The notes beneath the pieces are model-generated. The model had not been told where the DNA came from. It ran no database searches and saw nothing but the letters and a program-made list of their open reading frames with translations. A program made the position numbers and the translations under genes. Below, in pieces: positions 53,245-63,500 of a stretch of DNA of 64,000 nt. Positions within the stretch are counted from its first letter, which is position 1. Each line of letters starts with the position of its first letter. Source of the DNA: JACPRL01 sp035573715 (lineage in GTDB: Bacteria > Acidobacteriota > Terriglobia > Acidiferrales > 2-02-FULL-67-57); contig DATLZZ010000005.1 in the NCBI GenBank assembly GCA_035573715.1, positions 62,001 through 126,000 on the forward strand, written 5' to 3'.

Positions 53245-53266
53245 AATTTGTCCGTTCTTTAAAGGC
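53245..53266 (+). promoter_or_regulatory. Conserved upstream element, copy C (before the anti-sigma gene)
   Basis: AATTTGTCCGTTCTTTAAAG, followed by GC, lies about 22 bases before the anti-sigma ATG, in the same orientation. It matches copies A and B closely. If this is a target of the sigma factor just upstream, the anti-sigma gene is feedback-controlled. Confidence 0.6.
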
Positions 53267-53288
53267 GAGGACAGGTAGTCAGCCGAGT

Positions 53289-54245
53289 ATGGATTGCCTA
53301 AACTCCAAAGACCTCCTGGCAGCGTGGAACGGACTGCTGAGCGAGGCCGAGCGGAGGGAACTCTCGACGCACCTCGCTCAGTGTTCTCGCTGCCGAGAAT
53401 TGGAAAAGAGCGTGCGGGAACTAGTCCGCCTGGCCACCACCGCTGCCCCCGCGACCCCACTGGTGACACCGGCTTCCTGTCCCGCCGAGAGCGAATTGGT
53501 GGACTACGTCGGGCAACGTCTCGCCGCAGCCGGCAGACGGCAGATCGAGGCGCACCTGGCCCAATGTCGCCCGTGCCTCTGGCAAGTAGCCGCCCTGGCT
53601 CGAGCAGAGCTCGATTCATTGCCGTCGGTCTCCCTGGAATGGCGCGATGCCGTCCGGCAGGCCGAATCGTTGGTTGAAAAGCCTCAAGAGCGTCGTAGCG
53701 CAAGGTGGTGGTTCACTCCCTCTTGGCGCTACGCTCTCGCCTCCGCCGCTGCGGTTGCGTTGCTCGCAATCGGACTCTTCTGGAATCAGGGGAACGTTCC
53801 TTTGCCTCTGAGTCCCAACCAAGCTCAGGTTCCACCGGGTGAGCCGTCACCAGCTCCCCCCGCCGAACCCAAGGAACCGACACTTCTGGTCGAGCAGAAT
53901 CCCCCGGATCGTCCAGTGTCTCAGGTTCGCAAATCTCCGGGGGCGGCTCCGGCTTTGCCTCAGGTGGTCTGGCCGCAGGAAGGGAAGCAGGTGGCACGGG
54001 AGGAACTGGAGATCCGCTGGCAGGCCATGCCCGGCGCGCACCTCTATGAGGTAACCCTTCTGAACCGGGCTGGTGATGTGGTTTGGGAAGGTCAGGCTCC
54101 CGGCGAGCGTCTCCGGGTTCCCGACGAGGTCAGGCTGCAGCCCGGAGAGCGGTATTTCGTTTGGGTGGCTGCCCACGCAAAGGGGAACGGGACGGTGCGC
54201 TCGCCCTCGGTCGCATTTGAGATTGCCGCCTCACCGTTGCGCTGA
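53289..54245 (+). CDS. Anti-sigma factor with two zinc-finger-type motifs
   Basis: This 318-residue protein has two HxxxCxxC motifs, HLAQCSRC near residue 33 and HLAQCRPC near residue 88, the pattern of zf-HC2 anti-sigma domains. A membrane helix (YALASAAAVALLAIGLFW) near residue 150 separates the cytoplasmic sigma-binding part from an outer beta-rich part (LEIRWQAMPGAHLYEVTLLN) resembling an Ig-like or fibronectin fold. It is the second gene of the sigma/anti-sigma/TPR-CHAT unit. Confidence 0.8.
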   Translation: MDCLNSKDLLAAWNGLLSEAERRELSTHLAQCSRCRELEKSVRELVRLATTAAPATPLVTPASCPAESELVDYVGQRLAAAGRRQIEAHLAQCRPCLWQVAALARAELDSLPSVSLEWRDAVRQAESLVEKPQERRSARWWFTPSWRYALASAAAVALLAIGLFWNQGNVPLPLSPNQAQVPPGEPSPAPPAEPKEPTLLVEQNPPDRPVSQVRKSPGAAPALPQVVWPQEGKQVAREELEIRWQAMPGAHLYEVTLLNRAGDVVWEGQAPGERLRVPDEVRLQPGERYFVWVAAHAKGNGTVRSPSVAFEIAASPLR

Positions 54246-54273
54246 CCGGCGGATTGGCACTCAAGGCAGGCCT

Positions 54274-57264
54274 ATGACAGGGAAGCTTGGTGTTGCCCTT
54301 CTGGCTTTCTGGATCTCCCTGTTTAATGCTACCGCGTTCTCTGCCCAATCGGATGGGCCCTCTGCACCCGACAAGGCAGCCGTAGATGCGCAGGTGGAGC
54401 ACGCGCGCCAAGTCTATTCTCAAGAAGGTCCACTTGCTGCGGTTCCCCTGTATGAGGAGGCGCTGGCTGGCTACCGTCAACTGGGAGACCGCCTGGGCGA
54501 GGCCATCGTGCTCGGGTATCTCGGTAACTGCCACAAGCACGCGGGCGATTATGACAAGGCCCTGGAGCTGTTGCTGGAGGCGCTGGCCATCAAAGAGAGC
54601 TTGAAGGCTACGGTCGAAACCGGCAAAACCCTGAACCATCTGGGGCTGCTTTATTGGGAGATGGGCAACTACGACAAAGCCTTGGAACGGTTCGGTCAGG
54701 CCCTGGCCAAAGCGGAAGAGGCCAAGGACACCAAGCTGCGCGCGGCTCTGCTCAACAACCTCAGCCTGGTTTACGACGAACAGGGCGACTACCGCAAGTC
54801 GCTGGAGCAGTACGAACGGGCGCTGGCCCTGCATCGCGAGCAGGGCGATTTGGAGGGAGAGGCGTACACGCTCGGCAACATCGGCGGGGTGTACTACACG
54901 TTGGGGGAATTCCGCCAGGCGATCAGTTACCACGCGCAAGCGTACGCGCTGAGCCGGAAACTCAACCTAAAGCCTTCACAGAGCCAAGACTTGGGCAACA
55001 TGGCCTTGTCCCACCTGGAGCTGGATGAAATTCCCGAAGCCGAGCGACTCTTTCGAGAAGCGCTCACGCTTGCCCGCCAGGCTGGCCTGAAGAAGGACGA
55101 AGCGGACTGGCTGAGGGGGTTGGGTGGGGCCCAGCTCCGTCGGGGAGAATACTCCGACGCCCTGGCCAGTTATCGTGCCGCGGCAGAGGTTTATCAGAAG
55201 TCAGAAATGAAACGAGAGCTGGCGGAGGCGCATTCGTTTCTGGCCGACCTGTATCTGCGCTTGGGTGCTCTCCCCTCGAGCCGGCGCGAGCTGGAGCAAG
55301 CTCTGGCCTTGGCGACCTCCATCGGCTATCGCCGCGGGGTCGTGGCGAGCCTCAGCTCGACGGGTGAACTAGCGCAGCGAAGCGGCCAGTCGGAGGAAGC
55401 GCTCAGCCACTTCCACCGCGCCTACGACGAAGCTCTCCAGTTGGACGACAAGACCCAGCAGGTTCTGCTGCTGGTGCGCCTGGGCCGGGCCGAACTGGAG
55501 CGCGAGCGCTACGCCCGCGCGGAGGAGCATCTGGCCGCCGCGCTGGAGATTGCTCGCCGCCAGGAATTGAGGAGCCACGCCGCACTGGCTCTACTCGGGC
55601 AGGCTGAAGTGCGGCGCCGACGCGACCAACCGGAACAATCTCTGCCTCTTTACCAGGAGGGTCTCGAGCTGGCAACGGTTGTCTCGAACCGCGAACTGAT
55701 CTGGCGGGTTCACCACGGGCGGGGTCGCGCGCTTGAAGCCTTGAACCGGCCACAAGACGCCTTGACGGCCTACCAAGCGGCGGTGACGGTGATCGAAGCG
55801 CTACGGGGTTCGATTCGGGAGGAAGCCTTTCGAGCCGGATTCATGGAGGACAAATATGAGGTCTATGTCGACCTCGTTCGCTTGCTCCTGCAGTTGGGCC
55901 GAACCGAGGAAGCGTTTCTCTATGTAGAAAGATCCCGGGCCCGCGCCTACCTCGACCTGTTGGGCAACGGCAGCATTCGCTTCTCTGGGGGCAAAGGCCT
56001 CGCCGAGGAGGAGCAGAACCTGCGCCGGCGCATCGACCAGCTCCAGCAATTGCTGGAGCGCGAGCAGCAACGCCCCCAACCTGAACTTCGCGGCAGCGCC
56101 CTCGAGACCTTTCGAAGCGAGCTCTCGGAAGCCCAGCGCCAGTATTCTCTTCTTCTGGCTCAGTTGCGCGTGGCAGACCCAGAATTTGAGTCCTTTGTGG
56201 CCGTCAAACCGCTGGGCGCCTCCGAGGTTCAGAGCCTCTTGGGCGAGGGAGAAGTTCTGCTCGAGTATTTTCTCGCCCGCGACCACCTGACTATCTTCCT
56301 GCTGACGCGCGATAAAGTTGTCCACTTCGACCAACCAGTCAACGAGCGAGACGTGCGAGCCAAGGTTGACCTCTTTCGCGACCGGCTGCGTCCCGGGCTG
56401 CCGGGCGCGGACTGGCAAGGGCCCGCGGCCAGCCTCCGCGAACTACTCTTGGGCCCGGTCGAGAATAGCGGACACCTGGAGAAGTCAATTCTTCTCTACA
56501 TCGTCCCGCACGGCGTGTTGCACTACCTCCCCTTCTCAGCGCTCTGGAGGCCTGTGGGTTCTGGCGGTGAGTTTCTGGTCGAGAAACACCTGATCGCCTA
56601 CCTTCCCTCGGCCAGTACGCTGAGGTTCTGTCAGCAAAAGGCTGACCGGCAGCGAGGCGCCCTTCTGGCCATGGCGCCCGCCATATCCCGCCTGCGATTT
56701 GCCCGGGAAGAAGCGAAGGCGGTTGACGAACTCTTCGCGGGCGAGGGGCTGTTGGCGGTGGGCCGCGAGGCCACCGAAGAGCTCTGCAAGGGGCGCTGTG
56801 GGGAATATGGTGTCCTCCACTTTGCCACCCACGGGCACCTCAACAAGTTGAACCCTCTGTTTTCCCGGATTGATCTGGAACCGAGTCGAGATTCAGACGG
56901 GCGCCTGGAGGTGTACGAGATAATGGGGCTGCGGCTCCACGCCGACCTGGCGACGCTGAGCGCGTGCAACACTGCCCTGGGCTCCGGCCACTTCGGCCAA
57001 CTGCCCGCGGGCGAGGACTGGGTCGGCCTGACCCGAGCCTTTATTTACGCCGGCACACCCACCGTCCTCGCCAGTCTCTGGGAAGTGGATGACCGGTCCA
57101 CGACGGAACTGATGAAGGCCTTCTACCGCCACTGGGGCCGCACCGATGGAAAGGCGGAAGCCCTGGCTTTAGCTCAGCGCGAGTTGCTGGGCAAATCTTC
57201 CGGTGGTACCTACAGCAACCCCTACTACTGGGCCGGCTTCGTCCTTGTCGGTGATGCCCATTGA
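54274..57264 (+). CDS. Secreted TPR-CHAT protein (caspase-like protease)
   Basis: This 996-residue protein, started at ATG 54274, has a signal peptide (LGVALLAFWISLFNATAFS), about ten TPR repeats between residues 40 and 480 (LGYLGNCHKHAGDYDKALEL and others) and a C-terminal CHAT domain from about 700. The catalytic histidine is in VLHFATHGHLN and the cysteine in ADLATLSACNTALG, so it should be an active caspase-like protease. Bacterial TPR-CHAT proteins act in sensing and, in some defence systems, as proteases. Here the sigma and anti-sigma genes directly upstream suggest it cuts or binds the anti-sigma's outer part to release the sigma factor, which is inference. Confidence 0.85.
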   Translation: MTGKLGVALLAFWISLFNATAFSAQSDGPSAPDKAAVDAQVEHARQVYSQEGPLAAVPLYEEALAGYRQLGDRLGEAIVLGYLGNCHKHAGDYDKALELLLEALAIKESLKATVETGKTLNHLGLLYWEMGNYDKALERFGQALAKAEEAKDTKLRAALLNNLSLVYDEQGDYRKSLEQYERALALHREQGDLEGEAYTLGNIGGVYYTLGEFRQAISYHAQAYALSRKLNLKPSQSQDLGNMALSHLELDEIPEAERLFREALTLARQAGLKKDEADWLRGLGGAQLRRGEYSDALASYRAAAEVYQKSEMKRELAEAHSFLADLYLRLGALPSSRRELEQALALATSIGYRRGVVASLSSTGELAQRSGQSEEALSHFHRAYDEALQLDDKTQQVLLLVRLGRAELERERYARAEEHLAAALEIARRQELRSHAALALLGQAEVRRRRDQPEQSLPLYQEGLELATVVSNRELIWRVHHGRGRALEALNRPQDALTAYQAAVTVIEALRGSIREEAFRAGFMEDKYEVYVDLVRLLLQLGRTEEAFLYVERSRARAYLDLLGNGSIRFSGGKGLAEEEQNLRRRIDQLQQLLEREQQRPQPELRGSALETFRSELSEAQRQYSLLLAQLRVADPEFESFVAVKPLGASEVQSLLGEGEVLLEYFLARDHLTIFLLTRDKVVHFDQPVNERDVRAKVDLFRDRLRPGLPGADWQGPAASLRELLLGPVENSGHLEKSILLYIVPHGVLHYLPFSALWRPVGSGGEFLVEKHLIAYLPSASTLRFCQQKADRQRGALLAMAPAISRLRFAREEAKAVDELFAGEGLLAVGREATEELCKGRCGEYGVLHFATHGHLNKLNPLFSRIDLEPSRDSDGRLEVYEIMGLRLHADLATLSACNTALGSGHFGQLPAGEDWVGLTRAFIYAGTPTVLASLWEVDDRSTTELMKAFYRHWGRTDGKAEALALAQRELLGKSSGGTYSNPYYWAGFVLVGDAH

Positions 57265-57434
57265 AGCACTACTGCGAACGGGTAATCTTTGGCCGCTACG
57301 GCGTTATAGATGTCGATGTACTCGCTGCTCGCGAAAAGAGGACCTTAGGCAGCCAAAGCCTGGAATTTTTGGACACAAAAGTCACCACAGTCGTCCAGAA
57401 GGCTGTTTTGGGGGCGTGTAAGTTGTTGAAAAGG

Positions 57435-57509
57435 TGGTGCCGGGGGCGGGGATCGAACCCGCGACCTAGGGATTATGAGACCCTCGCTCTGCCACTGAGC
57501 TACCCCGGC
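57435..57509 (-). tRNA. tRNA-Met (CAT anticodon)
   Basis: The minus-strand sequence folds as a full cloverleaf: acceptor GCCGGGG with CCCCGGC, D-stem GCTC/GAGC, anticodon loop CTCATAA with anticodon CAT, T-stem GCGGG/CCCGC, and an encoded CCA end. The paired first base argues against the initiator tRNA, so it is elongator Met, or possibly Ile with lysidine. A T-T mismatch closes the anticodon stem. It lies just outside the CRISPR locus. Confidence 0.92.
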
Positions 57510-57694
57510 TCATTCTTGGAGCACACTAGCCCGCAAGGCGTCCGCGCCAGGCAGTAACCATCGTACCGGCACGGAAGTGGGGTGTCAACGCACCAAGGTT
57601 CTGGAAAAAATTCGCCCGATTTCCTATTGATTGAGAAACCTTGGCGTGGCATTGTACATCGTAGTAAGTGAAGCGGCGCCAGACGGAGAGGACG

Positions 57695-57925
57695 ATGAAG
57701 CGGGAGAAGCGACTGAAGCTCGATTGGGACACGCTCCGGACGCCGCTGCACGAATTTGGTTTGCCTCCCTTTTTGGAGCGCGCGGCGCGCTGGGTGGAGA
57801 AGCATCCGAAGACCGTGCTGGCCGGCGCGCTCATCCTGACGCTGACTGTTTTGCTCGCGCAGACGCCAGCCGAGCAGTCCACCGACGCCGACCCCTACAG
57901 CGGCGAGACGCCGCTTTTCGTCTAA
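57695..57925 (+). CDS. Unknown small single-pass membrane protein
   Basis: The protein has 76 residues from ATG 57695 after GGAGAGG. A charged N-terminus (MKREKRLKLDWDTLRTPLHE) leads to one membrane helix near residues 45-62 (TVLAGALILTLTVLLAQ) and an acidic tail. The in-frame GTG at 57668 would add nine residues. I recognise no family. It lies between the tRNA gene and the CRISPR array. Confidence 0.5.
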   Translation: MKREKRLKLDWDTLRTPLHEFGLPPFLERAARWVEKHPKTVLAGALILTLTVLLAQTPAEQSTDADPYSGETPLFV

Positions 57926-57988
57926 GCGTGAGCCTCAGCACCGCTTAACGTCCTGCTTCCTCAACCGGAACGAACGGTTAAGCCTACT

Positions 57989-59273
57989 GCTGCGGTTTGC
58001 GGAGATTCCGGGGTTTGCTACACTTAAATGCGCTGGCAGAACGCTGCGGCTTCGCTGCGGTTTGCGGAGATTCCGGGGTTTGCTACACTCGTTCCACCTT
58101 TCAGGCAGCGGCGAGCGCAGCTGCGGTTTGCGGAGATTCCGGGGTTTGCTACACTAACAGCTCGAGTCGAGCGGCTACCTGGAGGGCTGCGGTTTGCGGA
58201 GATTCCGGGGGTTGCTACACTGGAAGAGCCGTAAGGCCGCACGCCGCGCACGCTGCGGTTTGCGGAGATTCCGGGGTTTGCTACACTCGGTGCCGTACCG
58301 ACCGTCAGGGCAAGTAGCTGCGGTTTGCGGAGATTCCGGGGTTTGCTACACTCCAAGCCACAGTAAGAGCGCGGCCAGTTTCGCTGCGGTTTGCGGAGAT
58401 TCCGGGGTTTGCTACACTCGATGCTGGCGTCGGGGTACATGTGCTCGCGCTGCGGTTTGCGGAGATTCCGGGGTTTGCTACACTGTTTCAGGAAGTTGTC
58501 CCAGCGGATACGTCGCTGCGGTTTGCGGAGATTCCGGGGTTTGCTACACTAAATCGGCTGGTGGGTGGCCTGGGCTCTGAGCTGCGGTTTGCGGAGATTC
58601 CGGGGTTTGCTACACTTCAGTTGTCCGAGAGCCACTACCATGCCAAGCTGCGGTTTGCGGAGATTCCGGGGTTTGCTACACTAGGCGGCTAAGTACACAG
58701 CGGGACAGCAGGGCTGCGGTTTGCGGAGATTCCGGGGTTTGCTACACTAAACAACACCTGGACGTTCAGCATCTATCGCTGCGGTTTGCGGAGATTCCGG
58801 GGTTTGCTACACTGCATTACCTTTGATGCTACCCCTCCGTCCGCTGCGGTTTGCGGAGATTCCGGGGTTTGCTACACTGGCCACCCGCGCGCCCCCCATA
58901 AGTTGCCTGCTGCGGTTTGCGGAGATTCCGGGGTTTGCTACACTGGGAAGCGACCCGCAGAAACCTACATCCCAGGCTGCGGTTTGCGGAGATTCCGGGG
59001 TTTGCTACACTTCATCACCCTCTTGGGGAAGCAATCTCCAAGCTGCGGTTTGCGGAGATTCCGGGGTTTGCTACACTCTGCGCCGTCCGGGGTTTTGCCT
59101 TGAACTGCTGCGGTTTGCGGAGATTCCGGGGTTTGCTACACTCGCGTCGCCGCCATCGCGCCGCAGCTGGCGCTGCGGTTTGCGGAGATTCCGGGGTTTG
59201 CTACACTGCGAGCCCGTCGAGGATCGCGCTAACGAACGCTGCGGTTTGCGGAGATTCCGGGGTTTGCTACACT
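57989..59273 (+). CRISPR. Type II-C CRISPR array, 20 repeats and 19 spacers
   Basis: A 36-base repeat starting GCTGCGGTTTGCGG and ending GGGTTTGCTACACT occurs twenty times (57989-58024 to 59238-59273) with nineteen unique spacers of 29-31 bases. The fourth repeat has one T to G change (GGGGGTTGC); all others are identical. The 3' end TTTGCTACACT contains an extended -10-like TGNTACACT, the same arrangement as in Neisseria-type II-C arrays where each repeat carries its own crRNA promoter. A matching anti-repeat transcribed on the same strand (63755) sets the direction as plus. Confidence 0.98.
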
Positions 59274-59321
59274 AGGCCGCGCGTAAGCGGCTGAGGAGTC
59301 CGGAGTAAGGGCCAAGGGCGC

Positions 59322-59678
59322 TCAGAAAAACTCGAGCTGCGTCGGCATGGCCGGCTCGGGTTGGCGCTTTTTTCCACGGAACGTGAGTATCTTTCCGTAC
59401 TGGTGATCGGTGATCACCAGGAATCGAACCTCGCCTCTTGGGGGAACTTCATCCCCCATTCTCTGGATGTGAACTTGAGTGTTCTCCCAACTGGCGCAAT
59501 GGCGCTGGTAGACGGAGTACTGCATCATAGTAAAACCGTCATCGAGAAGCTCTTTCCGGAAGCGGGTGTACTCGCGCCGGCTTTCCGGCTTGTCCACGGG
59601 CAGGTCGAAAAGCGCCAGCACCCACATCGTTTGCCAGGCGAAGGGCCTAAGGGGCCAGGGGTTCCTTCTCACTCTCAT
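59322..59678 (-). CDS. cas2: CRISPR-associated Cas2
   Basis: This 118-residue protein carries the Cas2 ferredoxin-like fold: MWVLALFDLPVDKPESRREY with the conserved aspartate, then FTMMQYSVYQRHCAS and EVRFLVITDHQYGK. With Cas1 it forms the spacer-integration complex. A start at 59678 is supported by GGAGG and overlaps the cas1 end by 32 bases; an internal ATG at 59627 is where family homology begins. It is the last gene of the cas operon, facing the array 49 bases away. Confidence 0.92.
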   Translation of the reverse strand: MRVRRNPWPLRPFAWQTMWVLALFDLPVDKPESRREYTRFRKELLDDGFTMMQYSVYQRHCASWENTQVHIQRMGDEVPPRGEVRFLVITDHQYGKILTFRGKKRQPEPAMPTQLEFF

Positions 59679-60591
59679 CGGTACTTTCCTCCGCAGCCAC
59701 CGGCAAGCCCGAGGGCAGAGCCAGGGCAGGCTCGCCGGTTTGAAAGGCTTCATTCAAGGAAGCTGCCGTGGCGTGGAAGGCCAGCAGCAGCGGGGTTTTT
59801 CGTTCGGCCAGACCGACGGTTTCATTGAACAGGCTCAGGAGGGCCTGCTTGTTCTCGCGGTTGAGCTCCCAGATTCTGGCTTTTTCCTCAACCAGGCGGT
59901 GGACGCGCCAGTCCACGTAGGGGCGATAGGGTTCGACGATGTCGTCGGCCAGGCAGAAGGCGTTGGAGCGGTTGTGGTGGTGAATGCCAACGGTGGGCAG
60001 CAGCCCGGCGGCGCAGAGGGCGCGGGCGGCCGCCGCCCGCAGGGCGGTGTAGCCGTAATTTAGGAGAAGGTTCGGGGGCGGTCCATCGTGGCGCCGCCGG
60101 AAGTCGGAGCCCAGCAGCCGCGGCCAATAGCGCTGCGCAGCTTGCGCCTCCAGATTCTCGGGGTCGCCCGAGCGCACCCGGCGCGCCAGCGCCTCCAGTC
60201 CAGCGTCTTCGCCCCTGGCCTGCTTCAGGACGGCGGCTTGCAGGCGAATCTTGCCCGCCACCAGCGCCTGCCACAGCCGTTTCTTCAGGGGCAGGGAGGC
60301 ATCGAGTTGCGCGCGGTAGCGTTCGGTCTGCACGGCGTTGCCTTCCAGCGGCAGCAGCAAGCTGGTGGGGTGGTGGTTGATGCCGCAGAGGACAACCGCA
60401 GCGCCCATCTCCGCCAGCGTAGTGAAGACGGCGTGGGTGTAGGAGACGGCCGGATGGTCGATCAGCAGCACCCCGATGTCCTCGCACGGGATGGTGGCAT
60501 CGGGGGCGTTGTCGCGCGAGATGACCAGTTGCCGGTGGGCAATCGAAAGCCGCGCCGGCCCGCTCGATACTTCAAGGATGCGTTTAATCAT
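59647..60591 (-). CDS. cas1: CRISPR-associated Cas1 integrase
   Basis: The 314-residue protein has the Cas1 layout, with an N-terminal beta domain (LEVSSGPARLSIAHRQLVIS) and a helical domain holding the metal ligands: glutamate in DPENLEAQAAQRYWPRL, histidine in VGIHHHNRSN and acidic residues in ADDIVEPYRPYVDW. The eight-base overlap with the cas9 end makes them translationally coupled. It inserts new spacers with Cas2. The tail is acidic. Confidence 0.95.
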   Translation of the reverse strand: MIKRILEVSSGPARLSIAHRQLVISRDNAPDATIPCEDIGVLLIDHPAVSYTHAVFTTLAEMGAAVVLCGINHHPTSLLLPLEGNAVQTERYRAQLDASLPLKKRLWQALVAGKIRLQAAVLKQARGEDAGLEALARRVRSGDPENLEAQAAQRYWPRLLGSDFRRRHDGPPPNLLLNYGYTALRAAAARALCAAGLLPTVGIHHHNRSNAFCLADDIVEPYRPYVDWRVHRLVEEKARIWELNRENKQALLSLFNETVGLAERKTPLLLAFHATAASLNEAFQTGEPALALPSGLPVAAEESTDESEKEPLAP

Positions 60592-63500
60592 TGGCCGGCC
60601 TCACCCGCCCGATGGCGTCAATCGTCACTTTGCGAATGTCGTCCCTGAGCAAACGCGCGGCTCCGAAGGACACTTCCGGCTTGGGCTCGTCAGCCATCTG
60701 TAGGGGCTTGTAAAAGACCCGGCCTTTCTCGTTGAACTTCCGAACCACAAGATACTCCCTAGCACCGTCAGGTTTTCGCACCTCCAGAACATCACCCGGA
60801 CAAAGAGACAGGACAAGCGGGCCACCATCTGTGTTCGTGCGCTGAACCAAGGGCGCGCGCGCGCGTAGCCTTCGTAGAGCCTCGTAGAGCGTAACCGTGT
60901 CGTGCGGCGGGTCGCCCTTATCGTAGATGGCGATGTGGTGGAGGTTGTTCAGCTCTACATGGCTCCTAGGCTTGGGGCGGAGCGGCAGCATCACTTTCGA
61001 TTGTCGCTTCACAAGCAGGCGCACTTTCCGGATCTGGCGCGCCTCGCCCGTCTCCTTGTCCACCAGCACCGGATAGTTGTTTTCTCCGAAGGCTTTCTTG
61101 GGGTCGCCGCCGTGTCTCTCCACGTGCTCCTTTACGAGGCGGCGAATCTCGGGGTCACGGATGTTCTCGACTTCGGAAAGCGAGAGTTTTTCGACCGGTT
61201 TGCGGAAGACGAAGTAGCGATAGGCGATGCCGCCCTCGATAACTTCCTTGCCGGTGTCCCCGTAGTAGGTTTGCGCGTGGAGCGGGCCGGAGACTTTGCG
61301 GCGGACGCGGTGGGAGACGACGATGGCCGCGGTCTTCTGCTGCGCCTCCCTCCAGAATCCTTCCCAGGGCACGGGCAGAGAAGGTCTTTCGCCTCTCTTT
61401 TCGCGGGCATAGTAGTCGCTCAGGCGCTTGATGAAGGCGGGGGTGGCGAGAGCCACTGCCAGCGCGTCCAGGGCGTGGTGGCGGTGGTCGGCGCGGTTCT
61501 TGCGCCACGGGGTTTCGGGATTCAGGATGCCATCGAGTCCCCAGGCTTTGCGCAGCTGGGCGGTCACCTGTCCGTTGCAGACCTGCACCGGGACGCCCAG
61601 GCGGGCGAGGAACTTGCGGGCTTCCACCGCGGTGTAGCTGGTATCAGCCTTCTGGCGCTGCTCGAGGAACTCCTGGCCTTCCGGGTAGTCTTCGCGCAGG
61701 AAGTTCTTCATCTTCTCCGCCGGGAACTTGCCGGCTTCCACCCACTTTTCCAGCCGGCTTTTGACGGCTTCCCACTCCTCCGGGCGGTTGCGGAAAAACT
61801 CGAAGGGGGTCCGGTCGCCCTTGGCCCGGTTGACGTCGGTAGCGCAGAGCGTCTTGTTGAGGTAGCCGTTGTCGAGCGAGCGCGAGAGCGGAAAGATGTG
61901 CTCGATCTGGAATTCCCCCCGGCGAAACAGAGCGTCGAAGCTGACCTTGCGACCCGTGTACGGGCAGGTTTCGTCGGATTCCTTCCACAGCAGCCATTGC
62001 TCGATGGCCTCGTTGCGCACCGGGATGCCGTTCTCCTTCAGCGCCTCTGCGGCCTCCTCGCGGCTGCGCCGGTTCGCGGCATTCCGCTTGCGGATGTCCT
62101 GCCGTTCCGTCTTGGTTTTCTTCAGTTCGCGGAGCAGCTCGATGCGGATGAGGTCGGGCTTGCCGTAGACGCCGAGCAGGTTGTTGACCACTTTGCGCAG
62201 CTCGTTCAGCGTGCGGTTCACACTCGGGTTTCGGAGCACGGGCATCTTCTTCGGATGCGACGGCAACCGCTCCAGGACCTGGTCGGTCTTCTCTCGCCAG
62301 CCGGGATAGGCGTGGTCGAGCGCCCCGCCGGTTTCGTTCAGGCCCCGACCTTGCTCCAGATGAGGCAGAAGTTTGAGGATGGCTTTTTCAGAAAAGCGGA
62401 GCCAGCCCGTGGGCGGCTCGAAGTCGGCAAGCTGCTCAGCTTGCTCGCCAGTGATCCCGAAGTCCTTCTGTGCTTCTTCGACAAAGCGGGCTTTGGCGGG
62501 GGCGATATCGTTCACGAAGGGATCAAGCCGATGAAGCTCGATGCGTTTGTTGCCCACCTGACGGTTGTAGATGGCGAACAAGCGAGGATAGAGCTCCTGG
62601 CGGAGGGGGTCGCGAGCCGGGTGGGTGTCCCAGGCGTCGCCGAAGACCTCGGCCAGTTTGGCTTCGATGGCGTTTCCTAGCAGCCGCGTCTCCCCGCCGG
62701 TCTCCAGTGAGACGTCCGGCTTCAGGTCAAGCCCGCGTCCCTTCCACAGCTTCTTGAGCGTCGTGCGAACGCCGCCGAACCTCATCTCCTCTTGCCGCTG
62801 GAGTTTCTCGAGCAGAATCGCGCGCTCTTCGGCGTCCAGCGGGCGCGGCGGTTGGCCGGGGAAGCGCAGGCGGACGTTATTCATCTGCTGGAGCATGCGG
62901 AACTGTTGCCCGAGCCAGGAGCCCCGCGCGCATACAGGCTCTCCCGGTTCCAGCCAGCATTGTCCGACTGTTTGCAGGCGCCAGAAGATCGGCCGCTGGT
63001 AGAGCAGGATGCCGCGCAGCCGTTTTTTCAGGTCGTCGGTGAGAAGTTCGGGGTGGTGTGTGGCCTGGGCATCCCACAAGCGATCGAACTCTTCCATCAC
63101 CATCTCGCGGCTGATGTGCCGATTGCGTTTGCGTTCGTCGGCGAGGCTGGCGAGGTATTCGCCAAGCGTGCGGCCTTCGAGCTTTCCCGCCAGGGCTTTG
63201 ATTTCTTCCTTGATCGGTCCTTCTTCCTTCTCGCGGGCTTTCTTCAGGCCTGCGCGTTCTTCCATGCGACGCGCGGAGAGGAAACCCCGGCGATGGCTGA
63301 GGTGATAGAGGGCGCGTCCTATCTCAAAAGGCTCAAGGCGTTCGCGCAGGCCGCGGGCGCGCAACTGGTAGGGGTCGGCGCCGCCGCTCATGAACGCGTC
63401 CCATTCCGCCGTGCCAAAAGGCGGCAGTAGACCGGCCTCAGTCAGGGCGGTGCGCAGCAGCTTCCGACGGAGGCGGCGTCGGCGAAATTGTCGGCGGATA

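Noticed and set aside
57265..57434. Short plus-strand frame running through the tRNA gene
   Set aside because: It crosses the tRNA on the opposite strand and has no ribosome site; the region shows nothing else.
58028..59294. Overlapping open frames with repeated peptide blocks across the CRISPR array
   Set aside because: They are translations of the 36-base repeat and spacers; the spacing is that of a CRISPR array, not a repeat protein.
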